From Modicisalibacter luteus DSM 23508 (lineage in GTDB: Bacteria; Pseudomonadota; Gammaproteobacteria; Pseudomonadales; Halomonadaceae), in the NCBI RefSeq assembly GCF_000378505.1, contig NZ_KB899992.1, positions 1 to 64,000 on the forward strand: a stretch of 64,000 bases of DNA, read 5' to 3'. The notes below the pieces were generated by a model. The model was not told the DNA's origin. It saw only the letters and a list, made by a program, of their open reading frames with translations, and searched no databases. Made by a program: the position numbers and the translations under genes. Below are positions 47,455 through 55,019 of the stretch, in pieces (position 1 is the stretch's first letter; each line of letters opens with the position of its first letter).

Positions 47455-48123
47455 ATGCGGGGAACACAACCGCACCGATGGGTTACGCACGCTTTGCAGC
47501 TATGCCTCGTCGCTGAGGCTTTATTTGCCCTGTTTCATCAACACTGGTATCTGGCTGTACTCAGCCTGTTGGTCGTGCTCATCACCTTCTTTCCCGTTCT
47601 GTTTGAGCGCCAGTTCCATATTCGTACACCTCCTCCGCTTCAACTTTTGATCTTGGGTTTCGTGATTGCATCGCTTTTCCTGGGTGAGGGGAGAGGGTTC
47701 TATTCGCGTTTCTGGTGGTGGGATATCGTCCTGCATACCATAGCCGGTGGCCTGTTCAGTGCAGTGGGTTTCCTGCTGGCCTATGGAACCAATGGGATAG
47801 TACGCATCAGGGAATCGACCATGGTGCCGGGCTTCGTCGCGTTGTTCGCAATAATGTTTTCGCTTGGCATGAGCGTTATCTGGGAAATCTTCGAATTCGG
47901 TATGGATAGGCTGTTCGATACAAATATGCAGCGTGCCATGTTGAACGATCCCTCCGGCCTGACAGACACCATGTGGGATTTAATCATGAATGCCCTCGGC
48001 GCCCTGATGGTCTCCGTCCTGGGTTGGCGCTGCGTGAAGTATGCCAAGCAAGGTGTTTTCCTAAAGGATTGGATCGATACCTTCATCGAGCGTAACCCCA
48101 GACTATTCAAGAAGTCGCGTTAA
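47455..48123 (+). CDS. Integral membrane protein, unknown function
   Basis: 222 residues from ATG 47455, with GGGAG seven bases upstream; earlier in-frame starts back to 47245 would run into a region without coding character. Five to six hydrophobic helices. The stretch FWWWDIVLHTIAGGLFSAVGFLL and the later VIWEIFEFGMDRLFDTNMQRAMLNDPSGLTDTMWDLIMNALGALM resemble DUF2238/YjdF-like proteins, with conserved Trp-Glu and Asp residues near the membrane. Function not known. It is followed by yqhA on the same strand. Confidence 0.75.
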   Translation: MRGTQPHRWVTHALQLCLVAEALFALFHQHWYLAVLSLLVVLITFFPVLFERQFHIRTPPPLQLLILGFVIASLFLGEGRGFYSRFWWWDIVLHTIAGGLFSAVGFLLAYGTNGIVRIRESTMVPGFVALFAIMFSLGMSVIWEIFEFGMDRLFDTNMQRAMLNDPSGLTDTMWDLIMNALGALMVSVLGWRCVKYAKQGVFLKDWIDTFIERNPRLFKKSR

Positions 48124-48218
48124 GCCTTAGGCACTGACGCAGTCATCGAGTGAGTAGGCACGATATGCCTCTTTATGCTGTAGTGATGCCAACTATTTCA
48201 CAACTGCAGCGAGTCATC

Positions 48219-48776
48219 ATGTCCGAACCGGCAAAGCATCCACCTTCCGAAAGACCGGCACAGAGCAGGCTGGAACGTAGTTGGGAGCGCTTCCTTTGGA
48301 GCTCCCGCTTTCTCGTCATGGCAGCGGTCGTCCCTAGCTTGATTGGCGCGGTGGTGCTGTTCATCATCGGTACGCTCGACATCTTGGGGATCGTGCGCGA
48401 TGCCGTAGCGTATTATCTGCTCGGGAGTGGACAGGACATTCACGAAACGGTGGTTCCCAGCATCGTCATGGCCGTAGATATCTATTTGATTGCCATCGTG
48501 CTGTTGATCTTCGGTCTGGGTGTCTATCGGCTTTTCGTATCGCCGATCGAACAGGCAGAAGATTACGCACCACGCCATCCCTTCAATGTCGACTCATTTG
48601 ATCAATTGAAAGACAAGATTGCCCGTGTGGTTATCTTGGCCGTCATCATCGAATTCTTCCGTGCAGTGGTTGATATTGGGTTTCAAACTCCTTTGGATGC
48701 GATCTATCTCGCTTTGTCGGTGTTGGCGCTGGCGATAGCTATTTACCTGATGAGCCTGACTCATAAGAGAGAGTGA
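48219..48776 (+). CDS. yqhA: YqhA family (UPF0114) inner-membrane protein
   Basis: 185 residues. The N terminus is polar, then RSWERFLWSSRFLVMAAVVPSLIGAVVLFIIG leads into three or four membrane helices with VDIYLIAIVLLIFGLGVYRLF and VDSFDQLKDKIARVVILAVIIEFF, which agree with UPF0114. No biochemical function is established. The stop is only 18 bp before the GacA-type box of the first small RNA gene, so the box lies in the intergenic gap. Confidence 0.88.
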   Translation: MSEPAKHPPSERPAQSRLERSWERFLWSSRFLVMAAVVPSLIGAVVLFIIGTLDILGIVRDAVAYYLLGSGQDIHETVVPSIVMAVDIYLIAIVLLIFGLGVYRLFVSPIEQAEDYAPRHPFNVDSFDQLKDKIARVVILAVIIEFFRAVVDIGFQTPLDAIYLALSVLALAIAIYLMSLTHKRE

Positions 48777-48793
48777 GTTCCTCAATGTGTGCA

Positions 48794-48811
48794 TGTAAGT
48801 ATTTCCTTACA
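48794..48811 (+). promoter_or_regulatory. GacA-type upstream activating sequence, RNA gene A
   Basis: TGTAAGTATTTCCTTACA fits the Pseudomonas GacA box TGTAAG-N6-CTTACA exactly, with perfect arms. Its centre lies about 64 bp before the predicted start of RNA A, the usual distance for rsmY/rsmZ. Confidence 0.88.
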
Positions 48812-48865
48812 AAACACCGGCTATGGCTAACGTAGAAATTAATGTAATGAATGGCGATAATGTCG

Positions 48866-49016
48866 TTATGGGACAGACTGCCAGTCGTGGACAAGGCAAT
48901 CCCATAAGGAAACCGGTGAAAGATTCGCTCAATGTACCAAGGACGTGTGAGCAGGAGGCTCGCGGATGAAGAGAAGAGAGCTTTGCCGCCCAGTCTTTTC
49001 AGGCCGGGCTTATTTT
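48866..49016 (+). ncRNA. CsrB/RsmZ-like regulatory RNA A
   Basis: A GATAAT -10 box at 48856-48861 puts the start near 48866-48868. The RNA contains six GGA motifs (48871, 48889, 48908, 48941, 48954, 48964). One lies in the loop of GTGAGC-AGGAG-GCTCGC, and TTATGGG at the 5' end pairs with CCCATAA at 48901-48907. A terminator with stem GCCC-A-GTCT / AGGC-C-GGGC ends in TTATTTTG (48988-49016). Such RNAs titrate the translational repressor CsrA/RsmA. No plausible protein is encoded. The RNA shares the stretches ACCAAGGA, GAGCAGGA and GGCCGGGCTT with RNA B. Confidence 0.82.
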
Positions 49017-49075
49017 GTTATTTGCTTGCTAAATCAGGCGTTAGCCTTGGTTTGCTCTGGTGGTTTTGTTTGCAT

Positions 49076-49099
49076 AAAAAAACCCGGCGTTAAGCCGGG
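49076..49099 (-). terminator. Orphan minus-strand terminator
   Basis: Read on the minus strand: CCCGGC-TTAAC-GCCGGG followed by seven T. No minus-strand protein gene ends here; the nearest is at 49827. It could end an unrecognised minus-strand RNA from 49100-49390, or read-through from the KGG gene. Confidence 0.75.
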
Positions 49100-49394
49100 A
49101 GAGGAACGAGAACGAAAATGCCTGAATACGTTGGCACCAGAAAATAGATAACTCATGCAACGCATAAACTTAATCTAGCGGAAGCTGCAAATTAGTTAGT
49201 TGTTTTTTGTTTATTTGCGTAATTTTTTTGATACCCTTATGTATGGACTGAAGTCGCCTAGGCAGCGTAACGATCAGCTGAGTGATTAACTTGGCGCATA
49301 AATTGGATGAGCTCCGGTTATGGTCAGTCTGCTATCTGCTGCGCAGCGCCTCGTCGGCAGGGCAGCGCATATGCTTGCCTTGGCCTACATGCCA

Positions 49395-49412
49395 TGTCAG
49401 CGATCTCTTACA
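49395..49412 (+). promoter_or_regulatory. GacA-type upstream activating sequence, RNA gene B
   Basis: TGTCAGCGATCTCTTACA differs from the GacA box TGTAAG-N6-CTTACA at one arm base. Its centre is about 56 bp before the predicted start of RNA B. Confidence 0.82.
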
Positions 49413-49458
49413 TGCGTTCCTAACGCAGGTTAGATAATCTTTCGCCTAAAATAGGCAC

Positions 49459-49607
49459 AGTGACTCACGTAGACATGGAAATGTCGCAATGGAACCCGGG
49501 CAAGGATGCCTGATGAACCAAGGATGCATGAGCAGGAAGGCTCATGAGTGGGCAGCAGGAAGCATCACGCCGCGCAAAGCCCGGCCTTCACAGGCCGGGC
49601 TTTATTA
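49459..49607 (+). ncRNA. CsrB/RsmZ-like regulatory RNA B
   Basis: A TAAAAT -10 box at 49447-49452 suggests a start near 49459. Six GGA motifs are present (49477, 49491, 49504, 49522, 49535, 49558). Three are in clear hairpin loops: ACAT-GGAA-ATGT, GGCA-AGGA-TGCC and CATGAGC-AGGAAG-GCTCATG. It ends in a strong terminator, stem AAAGCCCGGCC / GGCCGGGCTTT at 49576-49603 followed by TTATTA. Multiple looped GGA motifs, the GacA box and the terminator are the defining set of RsmX/Y/Z and CsrB RNAs. It probably sequesters CsrA/RsmA. The gap 49017-49394 before it shows only the minus-strand terminator. Confidence 0.88.
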
Positions 49608-49741
49608 CGCCTGCTGTCCTGAAATCGTCTACACCATGAGCCCCATGATTGCTGGCAGACTACGTAGCTTTCTGGTTTACCTTGGGTAGCTGCTAATGTG
49701 TGAGTCTCGCTGACGTAGAAGGGGAACTGCTAGAAACAACT

Positions 49742-49769
49742 ACTGCCAACGACCTTAGCCGTTGGCAGT
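49742..49769 (-). terminator. Hairpin after the KGG-repeat gene
   Basis: Arms ACTGCCAACG and CGTTGGCAGT (10 bp) with an eight-base loop. On the minus strand it is followed by AGTTGTTTCT, a weak T-rich tail. Confidence 0.6.
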
Positions 49770-49826
49770 GATGGGAATCCATTCCCCAGATATCGGTCTC
49801 TCCGAAGACCCTTCTCTCATGGAGGG

Positions 49827-50240
49827 TTAGGTATTGCGACCTCCGCCGTGACTGTGCTCACCGCCTTTCTTACCGGCTTCTGAAGCTTTCTCACGATCGT
49901 TTGCGAAGTTGCCGCCACTCTGCTGACCACCTTTCTGTCCAGCCTCAGAGGCTTTCTCGGGGTCATTGGCGAAGTTACCACCGCTATTTTGTCCGCCCTT
50001 TTGGCCAGCTTCAGAGGCCTTTTCAGGGTCATTCGCGAAGTTGCCACCACTATTCTGACCACCTTTATGGCCAATATCCTCGTAAAACTCCTTTCCATGA
50101 GTTTCCGAAGTGGCTTCACCACCTTTGTGGCCAATGTCTTCGTAAAATTCTTTGTCATGAGTGTTAGAAGTGGTCTCACCGCCTTTCTTGCCAGCTTCAT
50201 TTACGCTCATGTTGCTTTGGTTGCGTTTATCGTCTGCCAT
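49827..50240 (-). CDS. KGG-repeat stress protein (GsiB-like)
   Basis: 137 residues, fully hydrophilic, built of about seven repeats of 20 or so residues ending in KGG (EAGKKGG, DIGHKGG, EAGQKGG). The middle copies (NFANDPEKASEAGQ) are nearly identical. This is the pattern of GsiB and group 1 LEA-like proteins linked to desiccation, heat or osmotic stress; the protein is likely disordered in solution. ATG 50240 has AAGGAG eight bases before it. An alternative minus frame within the same DNA is an artefact of the repeats. A palindrome lies 31 bp upstream. A stress role fits a halophile. Confidence 0.9.
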   Translation of the reverse strand: MADDKRNQSNMSVNEAGKKGGETTSNTHDKEFYEDIGHKGGEATSETHGKEFYEDIGHKGGQNSGGNFANDPEKASEAGQKGGQNSGGNFANDPEKASEAGQKGGQQSGGNFANDREKASEAGKKGGEHSHGGGRNT

Positions 50241-50270
50241 TGGAAAACTCCTTCTTCCTTCGTGCTAAAT

Positions 50271-50300
50271 GCAATATAAGCAAACGTAAGCATATATTGC
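50271..50300. promoter_or_regulatory. Palindrome upstream of the KGG gene
   Basis: Arms GCAATATAAGC and GCATATATTGC match at 10 of 11 positions around eight bases, about 30 bp before the KGG start. It may be an operator or form a hairpin in the leader. Confidence 0.45.
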
Positions 50301-50904
50301 TTAACGCCATATACCAAAGACGTATTGATACTGTAGGAAGGGTGGAAATCCTTAGCAAGTTAAAAAAGGTTTGTGATTAGGTACTTTTGTATATATGCCT
50401 CAGCGGCCTGTCGACCAAGAAAGGTTATAATCGTAAGATACTGAAAATATAGTATAAAATAGTTTTTCAAAGCCGGTTCGCTAATTGGACATGAAACATG
50501 CCCTATCCATCCTGTTCCGGCGATGTTGAAATAATTTGTTATTTATTGATTAAGGTATTGGCATTCGTCATTGTTGCGTAGGCGTAATCGCAAAGTGAAA
50601 TAGCCACCTGTGTTGCCTACCAGAGCTCCGTTCTCCTGAAGTGGTGACTCAAGCATGGAGCTCCTACCATAGGCCTTGGTCGTCTCGCACTCAGACGAAC
50701 CTGCGAGTACTTTGCTCATCGGGTTTAGCGTCGGCCTTGGCTGGTGATGCTATCTGCGGTGCTGATCAACATCGCTGCGGGTGATATGGCCGGCATGGAC
50801 TGCGTACGCGGTCGTCACGCATATACGATGCTTCTTACTTTTTTGAGGCGGGCTGAGGGAGCCCAAGGATGCTTGGGTGAGGCTAAGACAGCGACAAACA
50901 AAAT
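50301..50904. other. AT-rich gap without recognisable gene
   Basis: Open frames in it are short and lack ribosome sites or family features. It separates the KGG gene from the left end of the island. Confidence 0.6.
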
Positions 50905-50929
50905 TTGGTGCGGATGGGGAGACGCGAAC
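50905..50929. repeat. Distal attachment-site copy (3' end of tRNA-Leu)
   Basis: TTGGTGCGGATGGGGAGAC at 50905-50923 is an exact copy of 56727-56745, the 3' end of the tRNA-Leu gene; with the next six bases 24 of 25 agree. The rest of the tRNA is absent. It marks the far end of the integrated element. Confidence 0.82.
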
Positions 50930-51018
50930 CATATAAACAAATCAATGTGTTATAAGATTTAATGGAGTTGGGCATACATATAGGCATACAAGCGGCTAGC
51001 CGCTGGGCCTCGAAAGCA

Positions 51019-51062
51019 GGGGGGCGACACTGTCGCCTTTGTAGGCGTTTTTGTCGCCCCCC
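51019..51062. repeat. Perfect inverted repeat near the island end
   Basis: GGGGGGCGACA and TGTCGCCCCCC (11 bp) enclose 22 bases that also contain GCC/GGC pairs. It lies 90 bp inside the distal attachment site; role unknown. Confidence 0.55.
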
Positions 51063-51169
51063 TTAGGCGTACCTGACGACCTTTCTGCGGCTGATGAGCA
51101 CAGCTGACCTTCCGCGAGAGCAGCCGGGTATTGAGATGAGGCCTTTAGTCAGCTTAACCCCGGGACCTG

Positions 51170-52090
51170 TTACTTCACGTTCTTGTCAAGGAACTGACGA
51201 ATAACAGGAACAATTTCATTGCTATGGGTCTCTAGCGCGAAATGGCCGGTGTCATAGAAACGGATATCAGCCTCTGGGATATCTCGTTTCCATGCTTGGG
51301 CTCCGGGTGGCACAAAGAAAGGATCATTCTTTCCCCAAACGGCCAACAGCGGCGGTTGATGGGCGCGGAAGTACTGTTGGAACTCCGGATACATCGCCAC
51401 GTTAGAGGCGTAGTCCAGAACCAGGTCGAGTTGAATGTCGGCATTTCCAGGCCTTGATATTTGAAGCCCCTCCAGAGTGTAGCCGTCTGGTGAGACGGAA
51501 CTTTTATCCGTTACACCTTCGAGGTACTGCCATTTGATAGATGCAGGCGTTGTGAAATCATGCAGCGCCTCGCGGTTCTCCTGCGTGGGTTCGCGCCAGT
51601 ACGCCTGGATGGGCGCCCAGTCTTCCCCCAACCCTTCTTCATAGGCGTTCCCGTTCTGAGAAATAATGGCGGTGACCCGGGTAGGGTGTGACACAGCTAG
51701 ACGCCATCCTACCGGCGCACCGTAATCGTGAACCACGAGGGCATAGGTATCGAGCCTGAGCTGCTCTGCGAACTGCCCGATGGTCATCGCTAGTTGGCTA
51801 AAGGTGTAAGCGTACTCATCACGTGCCGGCGCTTCTGTGAATCCAAAGGCAGGCAGGTCTGGCGCAATTACATGGTATCGGTCGGCAAGTTCTGGTATGA
51901 GATCGCGGAACATGAATGAGGACGCGGCAAACCCGTGTAGCAGCAGCACTGCCGGCGCGCTGGGGTTCCCAGCCTCACGATAGAAGATATTTACATCATC
52001 CACTTGTTCGTATCGGTAGTGAACCTGGTTGGCCGCAACTGCTGTGGTCGGCTCGGCTGCTGCGATTGATTTGGTTGAGGTCACGACCAT
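51170..52090 (-). CDS. Alpha/beta hydrolase (haloalkane dehalogenase/epoxide hydrolase-like)
   Basis: 306 residues from ATG 52090; a GTG at 52084 is better spaced to the AGGAG site. The core shows LLLHGFAASSFMFRDLIPEL, PDLPAFGFTEAP, the nucleophile elbow VVHDYGAPVGWRL with Asp in the D position (HDYGA), and a C-terminal GHFALETH with the His. An Asp nucleophile is typical of dehalogenases and epoxide hydrolases. A late Asp is in KNDPFF. It is divergent from the CGNR regulator and shares a gap with four GTAACC-type motifs. Substrate unknown. Confidence 0.85.
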   Translation of the reverse strand: MVVTSTKSIAAAEPTTAVAANQVHYRYEQVDDVNIFYREAGNPSAPAVLLLHGFAASSFMFRDLIPELADRYHVIAPDLPAFGFTEAPARDEYAYTFSQLAMTIGQFAEQLRLDTYALVVHDYGAPVGWRLAVSHPTRVTAIISQNGNAYEEGLGEDWAPIQAYWREPTQENREALHDFTTPASIKWQYLEGVTDKSSVSPDGYTLEGLQISRPGNADIQLDLVLDYASNVAMYPEFQQYFRAHQPPLLAVWGKNDPFFVPPGAQAWKRDIPEADIRFYDTGHFALETHSNEIVPVIRQFLDKNVK

Positions 52091-52098
52091 TCTCCTGT

Positions 52099-52170
52099 GT
52101 AACCTATGAAATGTGTTTTTGAAGGTTACGCAGTATTCCGGTAACCTGTCAAAAACAGTTTTGCGGTTAC
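52099..52170. promoter_or_regulatory. Four GTAACC/GGTTAC half-sites in the divergent promoter
   Basis: GTAACC at 52099 and 52141 and GGTTAC at 52124 and 52165 form two inverted pairs of nearly equal spacing (19 and 18 bases between arms). They fill the 90-bp gap between the hydrolase and the regulator gene, so they probably form its operator. Confidence 0.65.
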
Positions 52171-52180
52171 TGGTTCGCTC

Positions 52181-52768
52181 ATGACTTCGACAAGCCCCAT
52201 TCCATCGGACGTGCTCTTCCTCGGAGGCAACCTCGCCCTTGACTTCATCAACAGCGAGTACCGGGTCGGTGACAGGCATCACGACTGCTTTAACGACAAC
52301 GAAAGCGTGGTGACCTGGCTGAAGATGGCGGGGCAGTTACCCGAGGCGTCTGATGAAAAGGCGCCCGGGGGGCTGCTAACCCTTGCGCGTGAGCTGCGCG
52401 AGCATGCGAGGGCCGTAATCCATGCCGCAATGGCCGGGGTTCCGCCAGATCTTGCACTGGTCAATCACGTGCTGGAGGCGGGCCATCCCATACGGGAGAT
52501 AGAATGGGATGATGCAAGTCGCGCTTTCAGAATCGTCACCCGCCTGCGTTATCGCGATCCGGCAAGCTTGCTTGAGCCGGTGGCTGGATCGTTAGCAAGC
52601 TTGCTTACAAGCGGCAAGCTCGAATTCGTACGGCAATGCGAGGCCCATGACTGCGTCCTGCTCTTTCATGACCTGACCAAATCGCATCGCCGCCGCTGGT
52701 GTAGCATGGCAACGTGCGGCAATCGCATGAAGGTTGCCGCTTTTCGTTCCCGAAAGAATACGGAGTAG
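52181..52768 (+). CDS. CGNR zinc-finger transcriptional regulator (ABATE domain)
   Basis: 195 residues. The N-terminal stress-sensing ABATE-like domain (FLGGNLALDFINSEYRVGDRHHD) is followed by a C-terminal CGNR finger: CEAHDC supplies one Cys pair and CSMATCGNRMKVAAFRSR the second. Family members are widespread in actinobacteria and proteobacteria and usually regulate a neighbouring operon. Here the divergent hydrolase gene is the likely target via the GTAACC sites. ATG 52181. Confidence 0.88.
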   Translation: MTSTSPIPSDVLFLGGNLALDFINSEYRVGDRHHDCFNDNESVVTWLKMAGQLPEASDEKAPGGLLTLARELREHARAVIHAAMAGVPPDLALVNHVLEAGHPIREIEWDDASRAFRIVTRLRYRDPASLLEPVAGSLASLLTSGKLEFVRQCEAHDCVLLFHDLTKSHRRRWCSMATCGNRMKVAAFRSRKNTE

Positions 52769-52830
52769 CGCTCATTCTGCGCCACACCCTCTTACCACTG
52801 CGTTTCCCGTTGCGTCCGCATCCTAAGAGA

Positions 52831-52898
52831 CGCTTACCTGGACACCCATCTATTTCGTACACTGACTCCGGAGCCTTACTGAGCTGGGTGTCCAGTTA
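52831..52898. mobile_element. Mini-element with IS-type terminal repeats (copy 1 of 30-bp repeat)
   Basis: CTGGACACCCA at 52838-52848 and TGGGTGTCCAG at 52885-52895 are perfect 11-bp inverted ends only about 60 bp apart, like an IS that has lost its inside. The first 30 bases (52831-52860) recur at 54797-54826. The right end supplies the last codons of the LysR gene. Confidence 0.6.
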
Positions 52899-53793
52899 GT
52901 GTTATTTTCAACTCATCGATAAATGCTCTGAGCCCTGCCGGCACATGACGATGACCGGAATAATAGAGACAAAGGCCGGGAATCGGCGGACACCAATCGT
53001 CGAGCAAGGTGATCAATTCGCCGCGCTCGAGCCGGTCACGCACAACGTGTTCGGCGAGATAGGCAACCCCCAGACCGCGGGCAGCCGCATCCGCCATCAG
53101 GCCGGGATGATCGAGCGTCAGTACTCCCGGTACATCGATGACCTTTTCCTGCCCACGACGCTCGAACTCCCAGCGATAGCGCTTGCCGCTCGGCATTCGC
53201 TGTCGAATACAGGCGTGATTCTGAAGCTCTTCCGGTGTTTTCGGCGAGCCATGCTGTGCAACGTAGCCCGGTGAGGCGACGCTGATGAACCGGGTGTCTC
53301 CCCCGAAAGGGATCGCAATCATGTCCTGCGGAACGGATTCCGCCAGTCTAACCCCTGCATCGAAGCCCGCCTCGACGATATCTATCAACCGCCCCTCGGT
53401 GACCAGATCCAGGCTCACCTCCGGATAACGCGCGAGAAAACTCGGTACGATGCTTTCCAGCAATACGCGCGCCGCAATTTCGCTGGCATTGATACGCAGT
53501 TCACCACTGGGGCGACCGCGCTCGTCATCGATAGCTTCCAGCGCTGTGTTGAAGTCCTGCAGCACGGGCTGCATTCGTGCGATCAAGCGTTCCCCTGCCT
53601 GAGTCGGCGAGACACTGCGAGTCGTGCGGTGAAGCAAACGCACGCCCAGTTCCTGCTCCAGGGTTCGCATCTGATGACTCAGCGTCGAGGGCGACAAACC
53701 CAACTCATCGGCTGCACGCCGAAAGCTGCCATAACCGGCGATCAGGGTCAGCGCCTGGATATCATCCAGGCTTGGCTTTCTATTCATGGTCAT
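52876..53793 (-). CDS. LysR-family regulator
   Basis: 305 residues, with the winged helix at the N terminus (DIQALTLIAGYGSFRRAADELGLSPSTLSHQMRTLEQELGVRLLHRTTRSV) and a substrate domain (GELRINASEIAARVLLESIVPSFLARYPEV). It is divergent from the SDR gene and likely controls it, the common LysR arrangement. The last seven codons (LTGHPAQ) and the stop are encoded by the IS-like mini-element, so the original C terminus has probably been replaced. The start can be 53793 or 53787. Confidence 0.88.
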   Translation of the reverse strand: MTMNRKPSLDDIQALTLIAGYGSFRRAADELGLSPSTLSHQMRTLEQELGVRLLHRTTRSVSPTQAGERLIARMQPVLQDFNTALEAIDDERGRPSGELRINASEIAARVLLESIVPSFLARYPEVSLDLVTEGRLIDIVEAGFDAGVRLAESVPQDMIAIPFGGDTRFISVASPGYVAQHGSPKTPEELQNHACIRQRMPSGKRYRWEFERRGQEKVIDVPGVLTLDHPGLMADAAARGLGVAYLAEHVVRDRLERGELITLLDDWCPPIPGLCLYYSGHRHVPAGLRAFIDELKITLTGHPAQ

Positions 53794-53900
53794 ACTTCAC
53801 TAATTCATGCAACATTACCCCAATAGTAACAGCAATCTTAGCGCGTCAGGATAAGAGCCATCATCGCGATGGGGCGATGATCAACCACAGGAGGTTTGCC

Positions 53901-54743
53901 ATGACTCAGGCAACGCAAAAAACATGGTTCATCACTGGCGCATCCAGCGGGCTTGGTCGAGCAATGACCGAGCAACTGCTTGAACGTGGCGATTGCGTCG
54001 CTGCGACGCTGCGCAGACCCGAGCGTCTCGATGAATTGAAAACCCGCTATGGCGACAGGCTCTGGGTGGCGGCGATGGATGTCACCGATACGGCTGCGAT
54101 TCGAGCGACGGTTGGGGGGGCCTTCGCTGAGCTCGGCAGAATCGATGTGGTGGTTAGTAATGCTGGCTATGGCTTGTTCGGCGCAGGAGAGGAGCTGACC
54201 GATGAGCAGATTCACCACCAGCTCGAGACCAACCTGATCGGTTCGATCCAGCTCATCCGCGCGGTATTGCCTCATCTACGCGAGCAGGGCGGTGGTCGCA
54301 TCATTCAGGTGTCGTCGGAAGGCGGGCAGATTGCCTATCCCAATTTCAGTCTCTATCACGCCAGCAAATGGGGAATCGAAGGTTTCGTCGAGTCGGTCGC
54401 TCAGGAAGTGGCATCGTTTGGTATCGCCATCACACTCGCCGAGCCCGGACCCACCGCCACTAACTTCGCTGCCGGTCTGGTCAGCCCTGCGCCGATGGCC
54501 GTTTACGACAAGACTCCGGCAGGTGATGTACGTCGTGCCGTGGCCAATGGCACGTTCGGCGGGCTCAGCGATAGTGACAAGGTCGCTCGGGCAATGATCG
54601 ATAGCGTCGACTTTGTGCCAGCGCCGAAGCGTCAGGTCTATGGGAGCGAGGCTTGGCAGCGGATCGGCGACGCCTATCGTGAACGTCTGGCTGACCTAGT
54701 GTCGCAGCGCACCGTCGCAGCTTCCACCGATGCGGACGCTTGA
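53901..54743 (+). CDS. Short-chain dehydrogenase/reductase
   Basis: 280 residues from ATG 53901 behind AGGAGG. The cofactor motif is TGASSGLG, the structural NAG is in VVSNAGYGLFG, and the catalytic Ser and YxxxK are in QVSSEGGQ and YHASK. Arg residues after the second strand (LRRPERL) suggest NADP. Classical SDR of the YdfG-like oxidoreductase type; substrate unknown. It is divergent from the LysR gene. Confidence 0.9.
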   Translation: MTQATQKTWFITGASSGLGRAMTEQLLERGDCVAATLRRPERLDELKTRYGDRLWVAAMDVTDTAAIRATVGGAFAELGRIDVVVSNAGYGLFGAGEELTDEQIHHQLETNLIGSIQLIRAVLPHLREQGGGRIIQVSSEGGQIAYPNFSLYHASKWGIEGFVESVAQEVASFGIAITLAEPGPTATNFAAGLVSPAPMAVYDKTPAGDVRRAVANGTFGGLSDSDKVARAMIDSVDFVPAPKRQVYGSEAWQRIGDAYRERLADLVSQRTVAASTDADA

Positions 54744-54796
54744 TGAGTTCGCGGCTGTATTGACTCCCGCGCCTGTTCAGCAAGATGCCGGACAGG

Positions 54797-54826
54797 CGCT
54801 TACCTGGACACCCATCTATTTCGTAC
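54797..54826. repeat. Copy 2 of the 30-bp repeat
   Basis: Identical over 30 bases to 52831-52860 and in the same orientation, 1,966 bp away, so the LysR/SDR pair lies between two copies. The following bases (CACTGATTCTGG) also resemble those after copy 1. Confidence 0.8.
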
Positions 54827-54949
54827 TGTCAAGGCACTGATTCTGGCGTGTCTTCCTGAGATGGGTGATGAGATGGACGCCTCCCCTCCCGAATCGGCGC
54901 CAGTTGCGCCAAACTTGAAGGGTGTAGTTCAAGTCGAAGGAAACAGGAG

Positions 54950-55019
54950 ATGTCCACCATGGATATTAAGATTCTCGGCATTGACTTGGCAAAGAATGTC
55001 TTCCAGCTCTGCGCACTCA
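54950..55019 (+). pseudogene. IS110-family transposase, N-terminal fragment
   Basis: An ATG behind ACAGGAG opens MDIKILGIDLAKNVFQLCAL, the DEDD-type start of IS110 transposases with the first catalytic Asp. The similarity stops after about 23 codons, at a junction with an IS1380 fragment. The upstream 120 bp look like the IS110 left end. Confidence 0.8.

Noticed and set aside
48966-49151. A 61-codon plus-strand frame within RNA A and beyond
   Set aside because: It covers GGA motifs and a terminator and has no protein-like composition.
49817-50200. A 127-codon alternative minus frame inside the KGG gene
   Set aside because: It arises because the repeat unit is open in two frames; only the KGG frame has a ribosome site and family motif.
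50744-50962. A 72-codon plus-strand frame near the island border
   Set aside because: It runs across the attachment-site copy and has no homology I recognise or good ribosome site.
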